This document shows positions 23,418 to 27,971 of a stretch of 27,971 bases of DNA, one piece after another (the first letter of the stretch is position 1; every line of letters starts with the position of its first letter). Location: the IMG/VR virus record IMGVR_UViG_3300046559_000735, positions 1 through 27,971 of that record. One strand, written 5' to 3'. The DNA is from a virus. A program made the position numbers and the translations under genes. The notes beneath the pieces were generated by a model. The model had not been told where the DNA came from. It saw only the letters and a list, made by a program, of their open reading frames with translations, and ran no database searches.

Positions 23418-23523
23418 TGGACTTTCCTTTCGACTTAGCTGGTTTCCGGGCTGCCGGGCGCTTCGTAGCGGGCTTCCGCTTGGAGGCGTCGGCGAGGTTG
23501 AGTGTGTTGACGTTGGATTTCAT
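23407..23523 (-). CDS. 38-aa Lys/Arg-rich basic peptide downstream of terL
   Basis: The ATG overlaps the TGA of the large terminase gene (ATGA) and AGAGGG precedes it. The product starts MKSNVNTLNLADASKRKPAT and continues with KRPAARKPAKSKGKSNAY. About 13 of 38 residues are Lys or Arg, with Ala/Pro between them, like histone H1 tails. Its TAA lies inside the start of the next gene (11-nt overlap). It may bind DNA or RNA, for example during packaging, but this is inference from composition and position. Confidence 0.65.
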   Translation of the reverse strand: MKSNVNTLNLADASKRKPATKRPAARKPAKSKGKSNAY

Positions 23524-25013
23524 GCCGCGGCCCTCTCTGAGGAGAATGGATCGTACTCGGTCTCGACGAGAGGATGGTGCGGGCCTTCATGCCCCGCGTC
23601 GAGGTTCGGCATCACCGGGAAGGCGAAGGTCAGCGCGAGTGCGTCAGCCCAGTCGGGCGATGCCACACCGCGCCGTTTCATGTCCTCCTTGCGTTCGAGC
23701 TGTATCTCGTCCCGCGCATTGAACCCGTAGGTTGGCGCGACTAGCTGTTCGGCGAGAGTGTCGTCGTCCTCGATAGCGCCACCGGCGTCTAGCCACGCCC
23801 GCGTGGCCCCCCATATTTCGGCGCGCTTGTTAGCGTAGCTCTCGCCCTGCGAAAGCAGGTCGCTGCGCGACGCTTTGCCACCGAACTGCACATCGTACAC
23901 AGAAAGACGAAGCTGTCGGCAACGGTCCACAACACCTCCACCAACACCGCCGCCATCAATAAAAATAGCATCGGCGTGGAGGTGTTGAGACAACTCCACG
24001 ACTCTTGCGGCGACGGACATGGTATCAAGTCCCCGCAGCCGCACAGCAGGAGTAGTGCGAGCATCGCGGCCCTTCCGCACCACGAGGACAGTTTCATCAT
24101 CACCGAACCTCGCCACGTCAACGCCGATGATTAGGGGGTCGAAGCGCTGCGCGACGGCTTCGCGGGCGCGGGCTTCTGCCACAGCATAAGCTGAGATAAA
24201 CTCCAGCGCCCCAACTCGAGGGAACACCCCTTTGACACGTACTCGGAAAAAGTCCGAGTCGTCGCCATATGCATCTGCCCACGCCGCGATCTGGGCCTTG
24301 TTCGTGAACGACACTTCTCGTGCATCAACCTGCGTCGTGTACCATCGCGCGTCGTCGAACGTAGAACGGAACCGACCCGATGATCGGGTCGGGTTGCCGC
24401 ATACCAGCCAAACCCTCTCAGTGTTCTCATCGGTCAGGAATCCTTCCGAGGTTTCCCATATCACGTCGGGGATGGAGGACGCCTCGTCGTAGATCATAAA
24501 CACGCGGCGGCCCTGATTATGCAGGCCGGCGAACGCCTCAGGGTTACGTTCGGACCACGCTACCATATCGACCCGCCACGTTTTGGTGTGCTCTGGATCG
24601 AGGGAGAAGATGGAGGTGGCCTCAAGTTTGAAGAGGTCTCGGCCGACGAAGAGGCGGTGCCACTTCGCGAGTTCGGCCCAGGTCTTGGTTTTCAGTTGGG
24701 TCTCGGTGTTGGCGGTGACCACCCCCCGAGTGTCAGTCGCAGTGGACAGGGCCCACAAGATGATCCAAGAGACCAGAGCTGATTTCCCGACACCGTGGCC
24801 TGAGGCAACAGCCTCCAGCACAGCCTGTGATGGGGACAGTCCGTTTCCGATGCGAGTGAGGAGATCGGCTTGCCACTGTTCGGGTCCACTTCGCGAAGTG
24901 AGTTCACCTTGCCCCCACGGGAAAACGGCGCGGACAAACCCAAGTGGGTCCGACGCGAAAGTTGCGAGGAACTCTATGAGTTCATCGAGGGTTCGGTCGT
25001 CGATGTCTATCAT
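23520..25013 (-). CDS. terL: Terminase large subunit
   Basis: From ATG 25013 the product is 497 residues. It has Walker A SGHGVGKSA (Lys77), Walker B VFMIYDEA (Asp176-Glu177), a CGNP motif (~residue 205) and a C-terminal nuclease domain with IIGVDVARFGDD (Asp299), IFIDGGGVGGG (Asp353) and PDWADALAL (Asp457). This is the packaging motor: ATPase plus endonuclease. The frame stays open further upstream, but there is no good start and the conserved N-terminal helix begins here. AGGGG is 7-8 nt before the ATG but lies within a large inverted repeat that ends directly at the start codon. The TGA overlaps the next ATG. Confidence 0.95.
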   Translation of the reverse strand: MIDIDDRTLDELIEFLATFASDPLGFVRAVFPWGQGELTSRSGPEQWQADLLTRIGNGLSPSQAVLEAVASGHGVGKSALVSWIILWALSTATDTRGVVTANTETQLKTKTWAELAKWHRLFVGRDLFKLEATSIFSLDPEHTKTWRVDMVAWSERNPEAFAGLHNQGRRVFMIYDEASSIPDVIWETSEGFLTDENTERVWLVCGNPTRSSGRFRSTFDDARWYTTQVDAREVSFTNKAQIAAWADAYGDDSDFFRVRVKGVFPRVGALEFISAYAVAEARAREAVAQRFDPLIIGVDVARFGDDETVLVVRKGRDARTTPAVRLRGLDTMSVAARVVELSQHLHADAIFIDGGGVGGGVVDRCRQLRLSVYDVQFGGKASRSDLLSQGESYANKRAEIWGATRAWLDAGGAIEDDDTLAEQLVAPTYGFNARDEIQLERKEDMKRRGVASPDWADALALTFAFPVMPNLDAGHEGPHHPLVETEYDPFSSERAAA

Positions 25014-25064
25014 GGGTGCTGCCCCTGGGGAAGGGCGAAGGGGAGAACTTTCCCAGGGGCACCC
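25014..25064 (-). promoter_or_regulatory. Long hairpin abutting the terL start codon
   Basis: On the transcribed strand GGGTGCCCCTGGGA pairs with TCCCCAGGGGCAGCACCC, with a 3-nt bulge and a loop of about 19 nt. It ends on the base before the ATG and contains the only ribosome-binding-like AGGGG. It could restrain terL translation or act as a processing site. The rest of the gap up to 25170 holds no gene that I can see. Confidence 0.6.
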
Positions 25065-25170
25065 AGCGCCGGGCTTGCGCCTAATGCTTGCTTTCGCGCG
25101 CATGCTGCGTGCCAGCGCACCTTGATTATGAGTTTTGCGTCGGGCCGCGCGGGCCGCGCCAGAACCTGGA

Positions 25171-25347
25171 TCAACGAAGTTTCTCCAGCAACAGTTCGGC
25201 GAGCCGCCGCGCCACGTCGTACACATCGACCTCGGAGAGGTCGTCGGGTATCGCCATTTGGGCGAGCCGAAACTGCGGTCCGTCGGGCACGCGCTGGAAC
25301 GAGACCGGCGGCTCGATGGTGTCGTAGATGATGGTGATCTGGGCCAT
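25171..25347 (-). CDS. 58-aa small protein before terL, unknown
   Basis: The start at 25347 overlaps the upstream stop (TGATG) and gives MAQITIIYDTIEPPVSFQRV, then FRLAQMAIPDDLSEVDVYDV and a C-terminal helix ARRLAELLLEKLR. The longer in-frame start at 25431 would overlap the previous gene by 85 nt and adds an Arg-rich segment of poor coding appearance, so it is rejected. No family is recognised. Confidence 0.65.
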   Translation of the reverse strand: MAQITIIYDTIEPPVSFQRVPDGPQFRLAQMAIPDDLSEVDVYDVARRLAELLLEKLR

Positions 25348-25565
25348 CAGTGCGCCCGCACTATTCCGGCGATAGCGAGCTGTGTGGCGGCCTGCCGCAC
25401 GCCCGCGAGCGAGTTCTCGACGTGGAGCCACGCTGGCTGCTCACGGTAGAACGCCAGCTGTTTGGCCGCGCTTTCGGCCACCTTGATCGCTTCGAGGAAG
25501 TTGGTGAACGCCTCGGCGTCGGAGTAGGCGGCCCGGCCCAAGATGCCGTCGTGCTGCGCCATCAC
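25347..25565 (-). CDS. 72-aa helical small protein, unknown
   Basis: The sequence starts MMAQHDGILGRAAYSDAEAF and is mostly Ala-rich helix (EAIKVAESAAKQLAFY, LAGVRQAATQLAIAGIV). It has ATGA overlap with the membrane/coiled-coil gene upstream and TGATG overlap with the 58-residue gene downstream. An assembly or accessory role near the terminase genes is possible. No family is recognised. Confidence 0.65.
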   Translation of the reverse strand: MMAQHDGILGRAAYSDAEAFTNFLEAIKVAESAAKQLAFYREQPAWLHVENSLAGVRQAATQLAIAGIVRAH

Positions 25566-25990
25566 TTCTTCTCCTGGTGGAGAGTGTGGTACTCGGCCTC
25601 CAAAGGCCGCGCCCGCCCCTCGATCAGCTCGATGCGGCGTGTCAGCCGATCTTCTAGCGAGGTCACCATGTTCATTGTTCGGGCGCTCTGATCGTGCCGC
25701 GCCGTATCCTGCTTGTCGATCTCTGCCAGCATCTCCCGGCGGATGTCAAGACAGCGGCTGTCAAACTCCACCCGCGTGACCCCGCTTCCCACCACCTGCA
25801 GCCGCAGGCCATCAAGGCACTCGTCGAGGTGGTCGAGGCGTTTGTGTACGCCCGCGAACTCATTGAGGCGGGTGTTCTTCGCGTGCGCCACGTAGAAAAG
25901 GACGACCGGCACGAGGATGCCATTGGCGATAAGAAGCGTGATCGAAGCGACCTCATAGTTGCTGAGGTCGCTTACGGTGTTCACAGGCAT
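25562..25990 (-). CDS. Membrane-anchored coiled-coil protein, ~142 aa
   Basis: A single membrane segment at about residues 14-34 (VASITLLIANGILVPVVLFYVA) is followed by a helical, charged region to the end (RLDHLDECLDGLRL, VTSLEDRLTRRIELIEGRARPLEAEYHTLHQEKK), likely a coiled coil. An ATG at 25990 and a TTG at 25996 both fit. A strong AAGGAGG lies too far upstream for either but perfectly placed for an 11-codon leader frame whose stop overlaps this start. The shape resembles i-spanin or membrane-tethered assembly factors, and the neighbours are terminase genes. Function unknown. Confidence 0.7.
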   Translation of the reverse strand: MPVNTVSDLSNYEVASITLLIANGILVPVVLFYVAHAKNTRLNEFAGVHKRLDHLDECLDGLRLQVVGSGVTRVEFDSRCLDIRREMLAEIDKQDTARHDQSARTMNMVTSLEDRLTRRIELIEGRARPLEAEYHTLHQEKK

Positions 25991-26016
25991 ATCCAAGACC
26001 GAGCGGTGCTCACCAT
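25981..26016 (-). CDS. Possible 11-aa leader peptide upstream of membrane/coiled-coil gene
   Basis: The ATG follows GGAGG by 5 nt, the best ribosome-binding site of this region. It reads MVSTARSWICL and stops at a TGA lying 6 nt inside the next gene's start. This may be a coupling leader that delivers ribosomes to the ATG at 25990. Alternatively the site belongs to a start I have misjudged, or a small sequencing error shifts the frame. Confidence 0.35.
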   Translation of the reverse strand: MVSTARSWICL

Positions 26017-26026
26017 CTGATCCTCC

Positions 26027-26527
26027 TTAGGCCGCCTCATCTTTCCGCCGCCTTGCGGCGTCAAGCCGCTCACCGATGTTCAGGTTCATGTTCTTGTTGA
26101 CGGAGCGCTGGACCGGCGCGAACCCGGCCCGATCCGCAAACGTCTTGAATATCTCGTTCAGCAGCGCGGGCGACTCGATCTCGTCGTCCTGCACCATCTC
26201 ATGAATCCGCTGCGCCGCATCTTGCGCGACCAGCTGCATCTTCGCCTCGAACTCCTGCGCCACCGCGTCGGCGTTCCGCCGATAGAACTCCCGAAGTTCC
26301 TGAAACGCCGGGTCCACCTGCAACGTCGAAATCCGCGACGGAGAGTACCCCGTCTGCAACGACACCTGAAACGGCGTGAGCCCGTGCGCCAGGAGCCGCG
26401 CGACGGCGTGATGGCTGTCCCGGAGCCGTTTCAGCGTCGGGGCGCGTGCTACCCCCCGCTCGCCCTCGGCAAGTTCACGGATAGGGCCGGCGATTTCCAA
26501 ATCCAACGTCATGCGCCACGATGACAT
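26027..26527 (-). CDS. Terminase small subunit (probable)
   Basis: The 166-residue product has a helix-turn-helix-like segment around residues 50-75 (HGLTPFQVSLQTGYSPSRISTL), then PAFQELREFYRRN and a helical region with EFEAKMQLVAQDAAQRIHEMV, and a basic C-terminus. Such architecture, with a DNA-binding N-terminal domain and helical oligomerisation part, is typical of small terminases. It is first in the leftward operon that contains terL. Two ATGs are possible (26527 and 26512) and neither has a ribosome-binding site. If the promoter at 26518-26546 is real, the transcript would begin at the ATG at 26512 and be leaderless. Confidence 0.75.
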   Translation of the reverse strand: MSSWRMTLDLEIAGPIRELAEGERGVARAPTLKRLRDSHHAVARLLAHGLTPFQVSLQTGYSPSRISTLQVDPAFQELREFYRRNADAVAQEFEAKMQLVAQDAAQRIHEMVQDDEIESPALLNEIFKTFADRAGFAPVQRSVNKNMNLNIGERLDAARRRKDEAA

Positions 26528-26536
26528 ATCGTGGCG
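26514..26536. promoter_or_regulatory. 9-bp inverted repeat at the start of the leftward operon
   Basis: The arms CGCCACGAT and ATCGTGGCG are perfect, separated by 5 nt. The repeat overlaps the proposed -10 region and the start of the small terminase gene, so a bound protein could block transcription of the morphogenesis operon. It could also form an RNA hairpin. Confidence 0.55.
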
Positions 26537-26546
26537 AGCGTGTCAA
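26518..26546 (-). promoter_or_regulatory. Candidate leftward late-operon promoter
   Basis: A perfect TTGACA is followed after 17 nt by CATCGT, preceded by an extended TGT. The -10 is weak. The promoter upstream of the gene at 27640 shares the arrangement TTGACA, 11 nt, ATATGTCA. Transcription would begin at about the ATG at 26512. Confidence 0.35.
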
Positions 26547-26570
26547 GGAAAATCGGAGGGGTTACGTCCA

Positions 26571-26680
26571 GAGGGATGTACAATTTGTTTGCAGAGTTCA
26601 TATTTGCTGAGGGGGGTGTACAATTACCTCCAGGAGCTTATATTTGCTGAGGGGGGTATACGCACGACCGAGGGGGGTGC
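26571..26680. repeat. Direct repeats in the divergent control region (40-bp period)
   Basis: Two 28-bp copies, at 26594-26621 and 26634-26661, share GAGNTNATATTTGCTGAGGG and GGGTRTAC, with differences at only three or four positions. Partial copies flank them: GAGGGATGTACAATT at 26571 and GAGGGGGGTGC near 26670. The period of 40 bp is close to four helical turns, which suits binding of several copies of one protein. Candidate roles are activator sites for the leftward promoter, operators for the rightward gene, or iterons. No gene is seen in 26528-26802. Confidence 0.75.
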
Positions 26681-26710
26681 CTCGACGGCGGTACCCCGGC
26701 CTCGCGGCGT

Positions 26711-26741
26711 TTTTGCATACCACCCATGCAAAACAAATAAT
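26711..26741 (+). promoter_or_regulatory. Candidate rightward promoter with overlapping operator-like dyad
   Basis: TTGCAT (26713-26718) and AATAAT (26736-26741) are separated by 17 bp. A perfect 8-bp inverted repeat, TTTTGCAT and ATGCAAAA with a 7-nt spacer (26711-26733), covers the -35 and most of the spacer, as repressor operators often do. It lies about 60 bp before the 177-residue gene. Confidence 0.45.
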
Positions 26742-26772
26742 GTACATGGAGCGGGCGTTGTGCGATTATGAG

Positions 26773-26793
26773 GTTGTCGCGAATGGCGACAAC
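26773..26793 (+). promoter_or_regulatory. Leader hairpin before the 177-aa gene
   Basis: Perfect 8-bp arms GTTGTCGC and GCGACAAC enclose a 5-nt loop and end 9 nt before the preferred ATG. It could be a translational control hairpin or a second operator. If translation starts earlier (26740s), it would lie inside coding sequence. Confidence 0.5.
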
Positions 26794-26802
26794 AAACCTG
26801 GG

Positions 26803-27336
26803 ATGAAGACAATGATTATCGAGATGGTAAACACAATCGTACCGTTGGGACGCGGCTCGAAATATGGCACGATGACGGTAGACCCGTCACGGTTCTCACA
26901 GACCGTGCTCACCCACGTGTTCGACTATGGCTTGCGCCAAATCCTCAACGACGCGATTGCCGACAAGACGGACGACGACGGCAACACGCTCTCGGACGGC
27001 GACCTGTTCGCCAAAGCCCAAAAGCGACTCGACACGTTGTATAGCGGTGAACTTCGCGTGCGCCGCGAAAGCGCCGAGCCGATCGATCCGGTTGACGCCG
27101 AGGTTTGGCGGATGGCAAAGAAAGCCATCTCCGCGGCGATGAAGGGCGCGCCCGAATACGCCGCAACCAAGGGGCAAAAGGATCGCGTCCTGGCCACCAT
27201 CGTGGCGCGCGGCAAGGCGGCCACTTGGGAAGAAGCCATTGCGATCCACGAAGCGGCCAATCCCAAGCTGCGGCCGGCTGCTACCCGCATCGTCAAAGAA
27301 CAAGCCGCGACGGGCGTGGTTGACGCTGATCTCTAA
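26803..27336 (+). CDS. 177-aa rightward protein, unknown (start uncertain)
   Basis: From ATG 26803 the protein reads MKTMIIEMVNTIVPLGRGSK. It then has a segment FSQTVLTHVFDYGLRQILNDAIADK, which I recall as a recurring opening in uncharacterised phage and plasmid proteins. Later parts are charged and helical (LFAKAQKRLDTLYSGELRVRRESAEP, VWRMAKKAISAAMKGAPEYAATKGQKD, WEEAIAIHEAANPKLRPAATRIVKEQ). Upstream in-frame starts (26644, 26740) would run through repeats and the promoter-like elements and are less likely. It may be an early or regulatory protein, since it is the first gene right of the divergent control region. No domain is recognised. Confidence 0.7.
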   Translation: MKTMIIEMVNTIVPLGRGSKYGTMTVDPSRFSQTVLTHVFDYGLRQILNDAIADKTDDDGNTLSDGDLFAKAQKRLDTLYSGELRVRRESAEPIDPVDAEVWRMAKKAISAAMKGAPEYAATKGQKDRVLATIVARGKAATWEEAIAIHEAANPKLRPAATRIVKEQAATGVVDADL

Positions 27337-27352
27337 CACGATGGAGGGGGGC

Positions 27353-27368
27353 GGGGGCGCAAGCCCCC
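27353..27368 (+). terminator. Strong GC hairpin after the 177-aa gene (no U-tract)
   Basis: GGGGGC and GCCCCC enclose the tetraloop GCAA, a stable GNRA type, 17 nt after the stop codon. There is no run of T directly after it, so it is either a weak intrinsic terminator or an RNA-stabilising 3' structure. Confidence 0.5.
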
Positions 27369-27402
27369 GTGTCCATGTATGGACGGTCCATCGGTGTACA
27401 CG
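27368..27402. promoter_or_regulatory. 35-bp palindrome, copy B
   Basis: It has the same layout and length as the element at 10780-10814. The inner arms ATGGAC and GTCCAT, around G, are identical. The outer arms are CGTGTCCA and TGTACACG (one mismatch). The two outermost pairs differ from copy A but in both copies remain complementary, indicating that symmetry is conserved. It follows directly on the GC hairpin. Confidence 0.7.
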
Positions 27403-27577
27403 GGCCTGAGGCGCCCTGGTACTCGCTTAATTGCTATTTGACTTTGACCCGATTGATTTTGCCAAAGAGGTATTTAATTTTTTTTTTTTTTTTTAATAAT
27501 CAGCTCTGAAAACCCAACCCATGCCACCCCCCGTTGCCGACCAGCATGTTAAACGCTTCTAAGGCGCTACAGGCCCC
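27403..27577. other. Gene-free stretch with AT-rich patch and 17-T run
   Basis: Between the palindrome and the next promoter no gene is visible. From about 27427 to 27500 the sequence is strikingly AT-rich for this genome and contains 17 consecutive T (27478-27494) followed by AATAAT. No GC-rich stem directly precedes the T run, so it is not a standard terminator for rightward transcripts. It may be an easily melted region (origin-like) or an assembly-sensitive homopolymer. Confidence 0.6.
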
Positions 27578-27606
27578 TTGACACCAACCACATCATATGT
27601 CACAAT
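27578..27606 (+). promoter_or_regulatory. Candidate sigma70-type rightward promoter
   Basis: A perfect TTGACA is followed after 17 bp by CACAAT, which has an extended TGT directly upstream. The predicted transcript starts near 27613, about 27 nt before the ATG at 27640. AGGGA lies about 11 nt before that ATG. Confidence 0.5.
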
Positions 27607-27639
27607 TGACCGATTTTTACAACCAGGGACACCCAGACA

Positions 27640-27971
27640 ATGGCAAGAGGCCGACCGCGCGTTGGACGTTCATCATACACTGACGTCGCCCCGTTCATGG
27701 AGTCAGCGCGTCACGTAGACCTACCAATGCACATACACTGTGCCGATGAAAATACGGCGATTCGAACACTGCAACGCATGAACCAATACCGCATCGTATG
27801 CCGACAAGAGCACCCCGAACTCAAATCAGACTACGATCCATACATCTACCGGCGGCGCGGCGAATACATTGAGATTGATGAACGCGGCCGGCTCAACGTT
27901 CTCGAAGTGCTCGACGGCAACGGCCGGGCGCTGAGCATCGACGCCATCAACGGGATACGGAAAGTATCCCT
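27640..27971 (+). CDS. Partial gene, protein with AT-hook-like N-terminus
   Basis: The first 110 residues are in the window and the frame continues past the edge. The start MARGRPRVGRSSYTDVAPFM contains RGRPR, the core of AT-hook DNA-binding motifs. It is followed by SARHVDLPMHIHCADENTAIRTLQRMNQYR (possible helix-turn-helix-like region) and a charged segment DYDPYIYRRRGEYIEIDERGRLNVLEVLD. It lies just behind an AT-rich tract, so DNA binding there is conceivable but unproved. An early or regulatory role is inferred from direction and position. The protein's family is not recognised. Confidence 0.65.
   Translation, partial: MARGRPRVGRSSYTDVAPFMESARHVDLPMHIHCADENTAIRTLQRMNQYRIVCRQEHPELKSDYDPYIYRRRGEYIEIDERGRLNVLEVLDGNGRALSIDAINGIRKVS

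Noticed and set aside
25014-25226. Upstream extension of the large terminase
   Set aside because: The frame is open, but it would read through a hairpin and overlap the 58-residue gene, and no start there has a ribosome-binding site.
27438-27476. TTGACT/TTGACC with TATTTAAT as a promoter
   Set aside because: The spacing between the boxes is about 21 bp or more, too long, and the better TTGACA-N17-CACAAT site lies nearer the next gene.
27353-27494. Hairpin plus T run as a single intrinsic terminator
   Set aside because: The T run begins more than 100 nt after the GC hairpin, with the palindrome between them, so they do not form one standard terminator.
1-27971. CRISPR arrays, tRNA genes, insertion sequences, integrase or attachment sites
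   Set aside because: Both strands were read for repeat-spacer series, cloverleaf ends, transposase or recombinase motifs. None was found.

Overview
The window is the interior of a tailed double-stranded DNA phage (or an intact prophage) with a podovirus morphogenesis module. No bacterial genes, tRNAs, integrase or insertion sequences were seen. The head genes (portal of the head-to-tail connector type, a Bbp19-like protein, a scaffold-like protein, a gp7-like major capsid protein and a Bbp16-like cement protein) resemble, from memory of those families, phages such as Bordetella BPP-1 and Salmonella epsilon15. The short-tail genes are of the T7 gp11/gp12 (tubular A/B) and gp13/gp14 (internal virion protein) kinds. 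The host cannot be read from the sequence. A GC-rich Gram-negative, perhaps an alphaproteobacterium, is likely, because the phage encodes exported and lipid-anchored proteins with Gram-negative style signal peptides.

Layout. Nearly everything from about 26.5 kb down to 1 is one tightly packed leftward transcription unit with ATGA, GTGA or TGATG junctions. In transcription order it holds: small terminase; three small genes (one membrane/coiled-coil protein); large terminase; a 38-residue basic peptide; three exported tail-fibre or spike-like proteins; two small proteins; a lysis region (TM/coiled-coil protein, 36-residue membrane peptide, GH25 lysozyme, 51-residue acidic protein, two 2-TM proteins, a lipoprotein); a 323-residue protein with a PTPQ linker; portal; Bbp19-like; scaffold; capsid; cement; three small proteins; a fourth exported fibre-like protein; three tandem tubular-A-like adaptors; the tail nozzle; and three internal virion proteins. 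The last of these runs off the left edge.

Control region. From 26.5 kb to the right end transcription turns rightward. The divergent region 26528-26802 holds direct repeats with a 40-bp period, dyads overlapping possible promoters on both sides, and a hairpin. A 177-residue unknown gene follows, then a terminator-like hairpin, a 35-bp palindrome (a second copy lies at 10.78 kb between the cement gene and the next gene), an AT-rich patch with a 17-T run, a sigma70-like promoter, and the start of a gene whose product begins with an AT-hook-like motif.

Most interesting points: (1) the large internal virion protein joins a lytic-transglycosylase-like domain to an SGNH-esterase-like domain; (2) four fibre-like proteins each begin with a Sec-type signal peptide, and the mature parts contain even numbers of cysteines (2, 6, 10, 12), suggesting an exported, disulfide-bonded appendage set; (3) two 35-bp palindromes with compensatory changes in their outer arms suggest a conserved regulatory or RNA-processing element; (4) several small genes lie in the operon junctions.
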